DNA from: Marsupella aquatica
Taxonomy: Eukaryota > Marchantiophyta
Direction: 5' to 3'
NCBI GenBank assembly: GCA_973895155.1
Contig: OZ316895.1
Span: forward strand, 1,674,001-1,738,000
Length of the DNA: 64,000 nt
Shown in pieces: positions 44,726-57,200 of this stretch. Under the pieces are notes generated by a model that worked only from the letters and a program-made list of their open reading frames with translations, was not told the origin of the DNA and did not search any database. How positions within the stretch are numbered: the first letter of the stretch is position 1; the number at the start of each line of letters is the position of its first letter. A program made the position numbers and the translations under genes.

Positions 44726-45016
44726 CTCGGGGGGTTGAGTATCAAAAATCTTAGGAACCACGTGCGATCCAAAATAGGTATTGTTGATAGAAATTAACTA
44801 AGTTTTTAAAAAACGTAGGAGGCAAAAGAAGGTGTTATATATAAACTCATGTTTATAGAATATTCTCTAATATATACCTTTTATAAAGTAAAATAGGTCA
44901 TTAATATTAAAAATGGAGAATATTCTTGGGATATTTTCTTTATAAAATATGTCTATTTATATTAGGCTAGGATCGCACGTGGTACCCCAAAATATACACT
45001 TAGTTAACCCCCCAAG
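44726..45016. mobile_element. hAT-like MITE, copy 4 (divergent subfamily)
   Basis: Ends CTCGGGGGGTTGAG and TTAACCCCCCAAG. Long imperfect inverted repeats extend in to CACGTGCGATCC on both sides. The 8-bp duplication is ATCGTTGC (44718-44725) against ATTGTTGC (45017-45024). The interior is AT-rich and differs from copies 1 and 3. Confidence 0.85.
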
Positions 45017-45935
45017 ATTGTTGCGCTGTGTTCTAGCGAGTGCTTTAGTCGGACGCGAGAGTCGATGAGTGCGCAAATGCCTTGTGAGGCAAAATCTAGC
45101 CCGCCTCTCTGTCTTATGGTCAAAGGGTCCCTCTCTTAGGTCCTTGAGTGTCCGGAAGGGCGGGATGGCCCTTCGCTGTGCAAGCGTGAGGGCGTCTTAG
45201 TCTAGCGCCCACTTAATGATGGCCTTAGATACAGTTTTACTCTGGGGGCTACTTACAATCAGCCTCTACTCATTACTAAGTAAAGGCACGGCACCTGACG
45301 TGATTGATACACAGATCCCCTTAAGTTCAGACCAGCAGCGGTACCTTAAGTACCCATTATGGTTGTCTCAACGGTTTTTAGGACAATAAGTGTGCTTTAC
45401 TATAAACGACAAAAAGATTGGGGTCCGCACAAATACAATATGTAGTCAGTTACTTCTTAAGTCATCCTCTTGCTCTGGGAGCATAGGCACACTCTCTTTT
45501 TTTTTTGGGGGGGGGGGGGGGCGAGGGCGTTGGAGTATAGGCAGACTGAAGCTTGCACATGAGTGAATACAAAAAGCAGGAGCAGATCAAGATGTCTCCT
45601 TCAATATGCGTGTGCTTCTCCTTTGTCATGTTAGCTCTTGTTAGCACCTTTACCATACATAGCTACATGGTCTAATGCCTTCCTATTTTAGCGTATTAAA
45701 AATACACAAAAATTATGTTATTATATCATAACTAACTAAATTTATTGTAAAATTTCACACACGGAAGAAGGGGTTAATCGAGGTACAGAGTAGGGACTGT
45801 GGGAGACTTATAAAGATTTCTAAAGTAAGTACAATATAAGGATGGGATCCTATTTAAAAGTTGTGTAGCACATGCTTGGTGGTGGCCTATGGTTTGTGAT
45901 TGTAGGTAGAGGGCTCGAACCCTGCTCCTCAGCAT
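45017..45935. other. Repeat-rich intergenic DNA; T/G homopolymers and a tRNA-like patch
   Basis: 45447-45500 matches 23281-23335 (TACTTCTTAAGTCATCCTC, CTCTGGGAGCATA). About 45497-45521 is a T-run followed by about 14 G. At 45862-45930, TGGCCTATGG and GGCTCGAACCC resemble tRNA boxes A and B, as in tRNA-derived SINEs. Confidence 0.5.
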
Positions 45936-48797
45936 GCATGCATTCTTTTCATCCCCGTTTTCATCAAAGATGACAGGCCTTGAAAATGGGCAAATTTATA
46001 ATACAATTAAATTAAAAAATAATACTATGGAAGGGTTGGCAGAGAAAGACATGAAAAGATATTTGGCGCCAATTGAATTCATTCAAATTGAATGGAATAA
46101 AAAACAAGACTACCCTTGTAGGCCAAAATTAGAATATCAATAATAACCAAGAAATGGGATTGGGAGACCAAAACAGAGGTGTGCAACCATTCCTCCCACT
46201 ATCATATTTGGGTTCGTCTTGGTGATTAAACGAGTAGGTAAATGGACACTAGGTTGATCAAAGGATCCTACCCCTGGATGAACGCTACCCTACCCTACCC
46301 TCCCCAAGCTATTGTACCCTCAAATATACCTTCAGGATTTTGGGCTCCCAATGTTGCTTCGCTCCATCTCAAAAAGGCTTAATTCAGTCAATTACTTTTG
46401 GAGTTTGCTCTCTATTGACAAAATTAAGTGGTTTTTTCAAAATATTTGAAACTAATGATGAGCCATGTACTATCTACTATATAGTCATTTCTGACAGCCC
46501 TTTTTATTTTTCCATTTCCTTAGTTTAATTAGGTTTCTATATTTTATTTATCAGACACCTTAATGGCATTGTTTGTTACTTACTGTACATGAGAAGGTTA
46601 GTCCCTTCAACCAGGCAACCAGAATTTTGTTTATTGATGGAGTGCAACTTATATGTTCATTGGTTATAAAGTTTACGATGTTTATGGTTTATCAACAGGT
46701 GTCACCTAAATAGGGAACCCCTCCAAACAGAGCAGAAAATTTAAAAGGTACTAACTTTTCTTTGAATCACAAAGTACTGTACCTATATAGGTACAATTGA
46801 CTGCACATTCAAATTAATGTAGTTGTCTCACTTGTCTCCCTTAGAAAGTATTGTACCTCTCTCACTTTTTTTCATTAACTTTCTTCTAATCATTCTTTCA
46901 ATACATGTGCTTCATAACCTAGTCAAATTAAAATGTTTTCTCATATGAACTCTTATAATGATTGCATGTGGCTTTACTGGATAAGTCCAAATAGGCATGT
47001 ATTAGGATGAACATCTACATCAGCAAGTTGTGTGTGCATTCATACACAGGAAAGGTCTTATCAGATTCGGATGGTATCAACACACAGTCGGGAGAATCTA
47101 TTCGCTGATAGATTAGTCAACAACTCAAACACAGTGGATGTGGAGTGAGGTGGGAGGCTCAACGTGACAAAGAATTCTAAGAATATGGTCACTACGAGCC
47201 TTGCAGGTTGTCCATAGTACAGGGTATAATGAATGCTCGTCTTCAACCTCTTTTCACTCATTGTCCAATGATTATTGGAATTCAGAGGGAGAAACCCTCC
47301 GGCCAGCCAGGTATCAGCACTTGTAGAGGAAAACCATAACTCCAGAAGAACGTCATCCTTCAGTACATATTCAATGCAAGCCAAATGCCTTAACGTTTTC
47401 CTTCCATCTGCCCAAGTCACTACTGGCATCACGAAGCAAATCTTTCTATCGCGTTTAGATAGACAGATGGGAACCAACTTAAAGAAAGCCCCTCCCTCAA
47501 GAGGATTAAGATAGTCTACAATCTAGAATCAAACCTGTGCAATGCTTCGACATCATGCAAACGACAAGAGAGTAGTGCTAGTGTTAGAGATACACCCAAG
47601 GCCATTCGAAGAAAGCCCCACAAAAGTCATTCACAAACAGAGTTGCTCTCAGGCAAATGATCTTTAATTTAAAAGTGGTTCAAAGTTGCCCAAAGACAAG
47701 ATCAGCGTAGAGGCAGTGACAAAGACCACGGCTTGCTCGTTTATATCATCTTCAATAAAAGTATGCGACAACATCCTCGTATTACTGAGAGACCAATCCA
47801 CCAACTTTCATGACTATGACCAAACAATGAGCGGAAAGATTATGAAACTGAATAAGGTGTGCTGGCAGTAACATTAAACTAACGGATCTTTAGGACCCCT
47901 TTCATATGAAGCAGGCACCCCCTGTCTTCTGGAGGAAAGGAACACTATTCAAGTACAACGGCACAGCCCACAAGATCATAACGAGTTTTCAGGTTCTCGA
48001 CCTTATCATCGGGTCGGTCCCAGCATCTCTAGTTATGTTAAGAAATAGACATCCGCAGAGATGACACAGGTCCACACATGCCTGCGATAAGGAGAGACCT
48101 TGAAGAAGGTATACGGGGAAGCGCGTGCGGGAGGGGGTAGTTGGACGTTGCAAACACGGGAGTCTGTAATTCTCAGGTGTTTGAGAATTACAAACAAGGC
48201 AAGCGAGAATTGTAGAGAGTACGACATTCACATCAACGAAGGGGTAAAATCTGTAGAACTGCAGCGAGGACTTCCAATTGTTACTGTGCAAATACTGCAA
48301 CATTCGTCATGGCTTCTCACGGTCAACAACACAAACAATCAGAAAACAACTTACACCAAAGTACATTATAGAGAATTTTGAGAGCCCGGTGAGAAACTGC
48401 CTTGATGTAAAGAGCTTGTTTCTATCTCCAAGGGAAACAACAGTGGGTGACGCAGGGAGTCGAAATAACCCAAGGCCCACAAAGGGAATTGATCCTTGGG
48501 GCATTATTCATTCCCATATCCCAGACTTATTGTTCAACTTCATCCGAAGCCATCCTAGATTTAGGATTGGTTGGCAGGCCACTTTAAAATCCTATCCCTT
48601 TCAATCCCATTCATGCCCTTCAACAATTAAACTCACGGTCGAGTTCTCAAACAAATTAAATTCAGGCCCCTGAGCCACCATGCATCTAGTGACTGGTTGC
48701 CTGTTTAGCTGGATAGAGAATAGCAGCCGCGAAATTCTCCAAAAAATGAGCTACCTTAACAGCCTTGCGTCGGTCTTCATATTTAGCTGCTATGGAC
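45936..48797. other. No supported gene
   Basis: AT-rich to about 47000. ORFs at 47061-47514 and 48278-48673 are open on overlapping frames without homology or splice signals I trust. The segment just left of 48798 may be the ATP synthase 3' UTR. Confidence 0.45.
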
Positions 48798-50593
48798 TTA
48801 CCCAGTGATCACAGAATTAAGAGAACTATACACCTCTAGTCCAATTTGTGCCTCAGCCTTCTCCAGATCTGTGTTGGCAGTGTTGACCTTCTCCATATAC
48901 TCAGCCAATCCAGTTTTAACTGCCTCAGGGTCCACTTGGTCCAGTGGCACTGCTTCCACCGCCACAACATCCAAAACAGAATTTTGATGAGCAAAAGCAA
49001 ACCCACTGCTGACAAAGTACTTCTGAATGTTGTCACCCTCGTGGATGCTGAGAATGCCAGGCTTGAGCTCTGCTATAGTGGGGACATGCCCTGGTAACAC
49101 ACCAAGCTGTCCTGTTGATGCGGGTAGGATGACCAAGTCCGCCTGTGTGCAGAGCAAAGGAATCCACATGTCAACTTCCATAATCTGCACCTCACTCACC
49201 TCTCGTCAGAGACTGTGTGCTGCAGATTGTGCTTTGCTGTAGCTAGACGGGTCCGCAAAGAGCTCTAAGTGAAATCCAATGAAGGAACGCTCGCGTGCAC
49301 AGGCAGCCAAACGACAGAGGGATAGAAGATGTAATGCACAAGAGGGCCACAAATGAGTTTGAGTCAGAGCAAGTAACAAATCTCTGTTGTGTGACAGGAA
49401 ATTGGAGATAACTATGTTCTATACTGACACGAAAAAGATTCCTGACGACGACCTCATCTGGATGCCTTACGAGTTTCACGGCGAATTAGATCCAAGCTAA
49501 CAAAATTGGCCATGGAAGAATTTGAACGTCTTCAGCTTCTTTGAGCCAATAGCAGACAGCAATATGTCTGCGAAACTTATAATTTGGTGAAGAGCCAGGC
49601 CGGTAGACAAACCGTAGGAGTTGCAAGCATGACAATTATTGAGAGCTTAATAAGTAGGAATCCACACGTAATTTGAGACAGGTATTGAATAAGAAAAAAA
49701 TATATTCAAGTTCACAAATCCTCAAAATGGGAACAGGAACGCAGCTTCAAGCCCGCGACCCATGAATTAAAAGGCTGAATCAATTTGGAAGACGGAGAAG
49801 CCGAGCCAGGTAGGCATGAGCAACCAAATCTTAAGCCAGAAAAGGGTGACCTAAAGGGCATAAAACTCACTGATTGCTATCTCTTCAGCAATGCTTCGAA
49901 TGAATTTCCCTATACAGACCTGATTTAAACAGGAAAAAATGTCTTCACTGAAATGTGAAAGTAGAGACAAGGACGTAGGAAAGAAGGCGTGCTTAAGCTA
50001 AAAAAACGTCCATCACGATCCTAGTCCAAATTAAAGAGAACAGTGAGCAGTAGAATGGCAAGTTCTGGCTAGATTTGCGGTCAGCAGAGCAAGAGTTCGT
50101 GGAACGGAGGGGTGCGAGAGGCTGGACATAGCTCGATTCAACAGGCAGCATGTGTCCAGCCTCACGGCCACAGGAAGACTGAGATGAAGGTGGGGATCGG
50201 TAGAAAGAGGAGAGATTCAGTTCGTTGCAAAGGCTATAGGAGAAACTTTAGGTACACGAGAAGTGCGAGACAAGTAGCCGGTCAGTAACTGGCAAATGTG
50301 GAACAAACCTCCTTGCTTTCAATCTCGAACTTGTAGGGAAGCGAGAGGTTGACGGTCACGCTGGTGGGGATGGTAGCAGGAGTTTCCGGGCGCTTCTTCA
50401 TGTAGGAGACGGGAAACCTGGGCAGATCCAGGTTGGGCGCTACTTTCCTCCAAGCGTCCTTGAACTCATCCGGCACCGCCTCTCCAGAAGGGTTCTCCGT
50501 CGCGTAGGAGCGAGCTGCCACTGTCCTGATGGGCTCAGCTGCGACCCCTCTCCATGCTCGCAGCCCTGCCCTCGCTGCCTGCTTGCCCAACAT
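48798..50593 (-). CDS. Mitochondrial ATP synthase F1 delta subunit (bacterial epsilon homologue)
   Basis: Two exons: 50593-50309 (95 codons) and 49142-48798 (114 codons plus stop), joined in phase 0 at [10 protein letters not shown] across a 1166-bp intron (donor GTTTGT, acceptor CACACAG). The product is 209 residues, close to the plant family length. Residues about 1-35 are rich in Arg and Ala with no acid ([16 protein letters not shown]), a mitochondrial presequence. The beta-sandwich carries [20 protein letters not shown] and YFVSSGFAF, the family signature. The C-terminal helices contain [13 protein letters not shown] and end SLNSVITG, like other plant delta subunits. It sits in the central stalk and couples rotation to catalysis. 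The stop codon overlaps a donor-like GGGTAAGT, so an alternative tail is possible but unneeded. Upstream lies a tandem repeat array. Confidence 0.93.
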
Positions 50594-50881
50594 CTCGCCT
50601 TCGTCCGCTCGTCGGTGGTTTCACTTCAGGCTCTCTCCTCGCCGTTCTCGATCGGTCAGGCCGCTGTGAAGGTAGTAGGAAATCGAATGTGCAACAACAG
50701 CTTCTCGTCTTGGCTCGTCCCTCTCATTCTCTCGTCCGTCCGCCCGAGCTCTGTTTGATCAGGAGAGCATTTGCTGGTGTGGTGTTCTCTCACTCTCTTT
50801 GTCTGCTTCCTTTGCTTCCTTTGCTTCGAGCTTTGCAGTAGTGCAAATTGGAAACGGAAAAGATCACTGATGACGGAACTG

Positions 50882-51262
50882 GCTTTTTCTTCTCTAAATT
50901 AAGGCTGGCCCTCTTGGCCTCCCTGCCCTCCTAATTCTTTGGAGCATTTAGCAGGGGGTCTCGGCTTTTTATTCTCTAAAAGGCTGGCCCTCTTGGCCTC
51001 CCTGCCCTCCTAATTCTTTGGAGCATTTAGCAGGGGGTCTCGGCTTTTTCTTCTCTATAAGGCTGGCCCTCTTGGCCTCCCTGCCCTCCTAATTCTTTGG
51101 AGCATTTAGCAGGGGGTCTCGGCTTTTTCTTCTCTACAAGGTTGGCCCTCTTGGCCTCACTGCCCTCCTAATTCTTTGGAGCGTTTAGCAAGGGGTCTTG
51201 GCATTTTCTTCTCCAAGTCTGGCCCTCTTGGCTCCTAATTATGTGGAGCATTTAGCAGGGCG
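50882..51262. repeat. 79-bp tandem array, five units (last one degenerate)
   Basis: Units begin GCTTTTTCTTCTCT and contain GGCTGGCCCTCTTGGCCTCC, AATTCTTTGGAGCATTTAGC and GGGGGTCTC. The middle units are 79 bp and nearly identical; the fifth is shortened. The array runs directly into an LTR 3' end at 51261. Confidence 0.9.
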
Positions 51263-51327
51263 TCTGATTGAATGTCTCTCTCATGTTCCGCATTGTTGTC
51301 TAGTCAGGAGCCAACGGTTTCTTACAC
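51261..51327 (+). repeat. 3' end fragment of the second LTR family
   Basis: CGTCTGATTGA...TTTCTTACA matches the last ~65 bases of the solo LTR at 41346-41638. It abuts the 79-bp array, so the array may have arisen within this element's remains. Confidence 0.75.
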
Positions 51328-54240
51328 ACTTACACGCAGTAGATTGAACTAGCTTTTTCTCTCACACCATCTCCACTATTGTACCTCCCAAAATACCCCA
51401 CCATGACTATCCTACCCTCACGTACAAAACTTTTGCTGTCCCACTCTTTGACCTCACTTGATTTAGTGACTAATACAAAGTACAAGCTCATATTATATAT
51501 ATCTCTCATACTAATAAATCACAATGAGAAGTTAGAGTTGGGGTCTAGGCTTCTCAAATGAAGTCTCTAGACCGTGACTCTAGGGCCCATCACAATTTAT
51601 GCGGATGGAAAGAAACATGGGATGGTATGTATGATAAAATGATGATCATGGATGATTTCTCATCATTTTTTCTAACATTCAAAGAAAGTGCATTCACACT
51701 GGTTTACAAAACAAGCCAAAACAATGATGAACAAACAAAAACAAACGACATCTAAAAGTCCAAACTCAAAACAAGGGAGCAAAGGGAAACCCCAAGAAGC
51801 TACAAAGAGAAAACAAATCAAATGGGAAAATAACTACCAGAATTGGATACAATGCTGGGTCAAGGTGAGAGGGATCAGATCTGTATCACGTCTAAAAATT
51901 GACCATTTCATTATGTGTGAATTAAATGCGCCCCAAGTGGCTAAAGGCTTTGAGGTATCTATGAGTACCTTCAGTCCCCTGGAGAAGTATTGGATATGAC
52001 GTAGTGTCAGGAGTCAGGGTGAGAGGGATCATTTTACTATAAAAGTGCCAAATGAAGCCTACTCTTAAGGGCCTAGGTCTAGAGTGAAGCCTCTAGACCG
52101 TAACTCCCAATATACACAAAATTGATAATGAAGTTCAATAAGGTCAAAAAAATTATTTATTTATTATTTTTAATGTTAAAGGCGCAATCTGTGAAACCCC
52201 AAAGAAAGAGAAGAGTTAGTCACAATAGTTGAGCCCAAGGCCTATCAATCTCTACTATAGTAGGGTTGAACTACTGGATACGAAAAAGTCATGCCTTTCT
52301 AGGCCGGTCAAAATTTTAAATGAGGATGGACAAAAGTGACATTGACTCTAAATAAAGGTAGGAAAATGAGGATGGACAAAAAACAAAGATGGGGCAAAGA
52401 CTAACCAAAATAACATAGAAGTTTTATTGTGCAAGATTTTCTGGAAAAAATTTGCTTAATCAACCCCCTGGATACTTTTCCCCAATCTGGACCGTTGATG
52501 GACCTTTCGATCTCAGATCTGGACTGTTGATAGACTTCAGGGGGTCATCACGCAACAAGTTTCGTTTTGGGGGTCTATCAAGCAAATACCTCAAATTCAA
52601 TTAACTGGTCATGGCGCTAGTGTTCAAAGATCACAGAGCTAGCCTAACATCTGACCATATCATTATGTGCTTAGGGTGACTGTGCCTTTGAAGTCGGAAT
52701 GGGTACCCGTGAATTAGGTTCGGGCAGAGTCCCCTGTGGAGGAGAATATGGGGACAAGTTGTTGTGCATAGAGCAATGGCGCAATGGCACGGATGTGGCC
52801 TACTAAGTCTGAAGGTACTTGGAGAAGATTTTCTCCTATCCCAAGCCGACAGACAGTTGACTGCACTCGGTGCTCCGTGTCTGCTCATTCTAGTTTTACT
52901 CTGTGTCTTACACTTCCTAGGTGCTTAATTTTGCCCTAGGAATCCCAAAACTTCAGAGAGCTCTATTTGAGTCCCAAAAATGCTTAAAGGACAAAAGAGC
53001 TTTCTGAAGTTTTGGTTTCACATTGTTGAGAAATCTCTAAATGGTTTGATCGTACTTGATCGTATGGCAGACCTCCGTGATCGTATTTTCGATCTTCCTT
53101 GAGAGTTAGGTTTGCACTCACTACATATTCAGGGGGAACGTTTGTAAACCATCTGTTGAGGCCATGCTGAAACTTGTAGGTTGCAGTTTATTTTAGTGGG
53201 ACTATTAGGAAAGTTGAAAGACTACAGTCGTTACTTAACCAAACATACTGATTGCAGTAGGTAGGACCAAAAGAATTGCATTAGATTGTGGGCTGAAGTA
53301 ATCTACCGTGGATATTCCGTGTAGACCTCTGCCTCGATGAGAAGGCAATTGCACACTAAAGATTGGTGAACATTCAAAATTTCACTGGAAAAGTTGGTTT
53401 CAGTTGGGGATCATTCATCTGTAGAGTGCGATTGTACGCTATGCTTGTGGAAAATTGTGGAGGACTGTTGTTGCCCTGCAGATGGGGAGATAGAATGCTG
53501 AACGAGATTGAAATGTAACAGAAAGGTAACAGAGGAGGACCAAATGGGGCAAGTGACGGAAGGTAGAAATCGATTCTAGGGCTGATGTGAGTGCAGAAAC
53601 TTAAAGCACGGAGAAGGGCAACCTAAATTGCATCGAAACCAATTAATTGCACAGATTGAATCCGTCTCCTTTTTGGGCGAATATGATATGGACTCTGAAT
53701 GAAAATACACGTTTAGTGTGAATTGAGTACGATGATTCTTATTCTCCAATTTTTCGCTGAAGCATAAGAGGAGCTTTCTAATTTGGCGCCGGCCATTACG
53801 AAGGACCCATCAGTGGAAGTACTACTGAATGCAGTAAGGCGAGTTTGGAGGCAATTAGAAGGGTCTGCGCACTCTTTGTAACAATCAGAATCAATTCAGT
53901 CGAATAATCATGCATAATAATTTGAGATGTTATGATTTTGTATTATTCTCAAGATAGGAATTTGGCCAAGTTGATTTTGACAAGTTGTGAACGAAAATGT
54001 CTGGCCAGTTTCCTGTCCGTCTCTTCTCTTGCGCCACTCTCAGAAACTTAAATTTCAGGCTTGGATGTGTTGGGATGTTTGTGATAGCGTAAAGTAATCA
54101 ACCAGGACGTGCCCCATTCTTTTGGTTGGCGCAGAACAAGAGAGAAAAGTTGAGCTCCTCACGAGCCAAAAAGAATCTCCCAGTTGATCTCATTAGAAGA
54201 TTTTCAAGGCTCGGAGTGCAAGAGTCTATCATCAGTCACC
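51328..54240. other. No gene seen; repeat fragments and likely promoter of the EF-hand/WD40 gene
   Basis: GTCTCTAGACCGTGACTC at about 51562 and CCTCTAGACCGTAACTC at about 52090 are short copies of one another, and GGTGAGAGGGATCA occurs twice (about 51865, 52019). 52169-52303 is the second copy of the repeat at 7024-7152. The final ~900 bases are unremarkable. Confidence 0.5.
52450..52587. mobile_element. Small MITE-like inverted-repeat element
   Basis: ATTTGCTTAATCAACCCCC on the left faces GGGGGTCTATCAAGCAAAT on the right, about 138 bp in all. No convincing target duplication, so the superfamily is unknown. Confidence 0.45.
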
Positions 54241-57200
54241 ATGGAAGCTCGTCAAAGAGAGATCATAGAGGCCGAGAAGTTTGACCAGACCATGCGCCGG
54301 ACCAATCAGCGTTCTAGCTGGGCCGTAAGTGCATATTCTCAGAGTTCTCCATTAAAATTGGCTGTAATACAATCATATCGTCCGTGCTATAATTACATGC
54401 CCGAAAGTTCACAAATTCATGCGTTGAAACCACTTCAGGGAGAAGTTTGCCCAGATACTTTCAAGGTATGCAGATCTAGAGCCACTGAATACTCTGTTGG
54501 AGGAGCTTATCAACGAGTTATGGATTCGTGACTTCGGTCGTTTTGAAATTTGCTACAGCAATTGAATCAGAGGGACGCTCAAAGTAGTCTGAACAGTGCA
54601 ATCGAGGCAATCCAGGAAAACATTCGCAAGGGATCGACGCTAATTGACCCACAAAAGGTTGCACCAAAGAACTTGAGAACTTCGGTATGTACAAACACAA
54701 ATCTACACTCCCTCAACTCCCATGTAGTAATGGGATTGAAAACACAGCAAGAGGATACTGAATAGCAATTCACCCTTCGTACTTAACTGAACCAGCCCTG
54801 AAATTCGATCATGGGTAATCGGGTTACTGTCCTTTGCAGTACGAAGAGAGGAAGGACACTTTGAGCAAGCAGATATTGCTTGATCTTGAAGCTAGCTTTT
54901 TGGCTTTGGAGGAGAGTGACCGTGGCATGATGGAGAAGGTATTCTCTTAAAATTGGAGTTGTTCCGGAACCTGTCTTTCAGTTTTCCTTTTGCTCTATTG
55001 GTTGCTAATAGATATCAAGAGCTGCCCATTGAGTTTTTTCAGTTGTATAGTCTAAGTAATGATGAACAGCTGGAAAGCCGACAGCTATTGGTGAACTTTC
55101 ATACCGAATTCGTGTTGAACTTGCTGTGGATAGTCAATGGAGAGAATTCGTTACCCTGGTCCTACTAAATTCCATTCACATTCGCTCAGTGATAAATCCT
55201 TAAATTAAATGTGCGGAACCATTCTGACCCAAACGGAGTAAGCGTAGGTAAGATCGAGTTTACTAGGCTATGCGCTGCTCTCATGAAATTTAAGGGTGTT
55301 GAAGCAGTATCCACGTTACGAGTGGGATCGCTTGATCTGACAACTGTGGATTTATTGCTCCATCTTTGTACTCCAGGATGCCTTCGTCAAAACATGCTCG
55401 AGTATAAAGAACCTATCAGACAAGATGACGTGAGTCAGTATAACACTCTTTAATTTAGGCGGTAATCATTCTGTCAATACTTAGTGCATCTGGCAATAAA
55501 TACATTTCCACCTAGTAGAACGAATTCCTATTCTACTGGGCTCATCAAGATACATTTTTTGCCCGAGAAGCACACAGTCCACTTGAAAATGGACTCGCGA
55601 GATGGAAAGGAAATCAAAGAAAGTGAGGGACTAGATTTTCCATAAAGCTAATTCTGGGGAGCAGCGCAATAATGAGAGAGCATGCCTGTTTTATGCTATA
55701 CTTAAAGGTACTACGTTGTAGTTTAGAAAATATTTTGAGAGTAATTTTAAACTTTCCTCCCATGTTAATGCAGCCAGAAACAAACGGAGCATTTGTTCAT
55801 GAAAATTGACTGTAATAGCACCGGTGCTGTTAGCTTTGAGGACTTCACGAGTTACATACTTCTTCAACAGGTACACATGCGGTTTTGGCGGACAGTAATA
55901 GTGAACAATTATGTAAGTTGTTGAAACAAGGAAAACAAAATGGAGCAAACAATTCCCTCTGAGAGTCATTGATCCATTTTGTCTGGTTTAATAATGATGG
56001 CAAGCACTCTGTTCTTGCTTTAGTTGTCAAGAGAGGCAGAACCTGCATCGGAACATACGACATTTGTGAAGGTCAGCTCATTTGGCAGCAAAAAGTTTGG
56101 GCGATGTGAATTTGAAGATTCAGATGAAGAAAATTCAGATGGAGAGGAGGATCGAGACACAGCTGAAGCCATGATGTCGAAGCCTGAAATGATGGCGGGA
56201 GGAGGGAAACGGGGAAACATCGAGAAAATCGCTCGAGCGGGCAACATTATTGAAAAGGTGATGCCGAAAGCTTTGAAACTCACTTTGTCCAGGACTTAGT
56301 GAAGCTTACATACCATTTTCATATTTCATACGACAAGCATGGTCACTAAAAGATCCGTCTCAGGGCTATCCAAGTCTGACTTTGTTCTAACTAGTTCACA
56401 ATTTAGATCGTATACTCACTTGGTTCTTCTAGGTACTTATGCTCCTGATAGCATGCAAGAAGAAAAATCAATCCTGAATCTCGGAGCTAGAATCAGCACT
56501 TTTCGAAAAATTACCCAACTTCATTCGCCTAGTACTACTTCGTACTTTTCTGTTTCTGCATCGGGGCTCGTTGCCTACATGATTTTCTCATTTATCCTGG
56601 GGGGTACATTTGTCTTTGAAGGAAATACTGTATTTCAGTTCTGGTCCATGGCTCCATTCGGGCATAATATCGTTAACTTCATTCCTTCTTTGAATCTAAC
56701 TAAGAATTCTGCAGACTCTGTTATTAGGTCCACTCGATTGCTACGTTACGGCCACGCAACAAGGAATGATGAAATTATGGTCTGCAGAAAATTTAAAGCC
56801 TCTACGTATTGTCCAGAATGGGACTGGTGGTAATATCATCCTTTCAAGTTTGTTTTTATCTCAAAAAAATAAACAAATTTTTTAGACTGCACAGCAGAGG
56901 AACAATGTCTACTGTGATTCTATACAGTAGTCAGCTCTAAGAATACTTTCTCCTTTGCAATGTTCTACGAAGATAAAGACTCCTGGCCTGCTGGACACGG
57001 TGAGACCTTAGTTTCATTAATCTCTTTCGAAAATATTTTTCTCTTTCGAACCAACAGTGGATCCAAATCATCCGGAAGTGACATCAATGTGATAAATAAT
57101 GATCATTGATGTTCCAATAATGGCATTGTGCTCACAGCTTGGATCACAGACGTGGTGGCAATGGCTCGCCAACCCCTTGCAGTTTTTGCTCTTGATAGAA

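Noticed and set aside
47061-47477. 138-codon minus-strand ORF
   Set aside because: No recognisable motif, no splice context, overlapping open frames on the other strand; looks like chance.
56339-56833. 164-codon ORF between EF-hand and WD40 exons
   Set aside because: Lies in an intron of the larger gene, has no domain I recognise, and its frame does not match neighbouring exons. A short piece near 56787 may be an exon in another frame.
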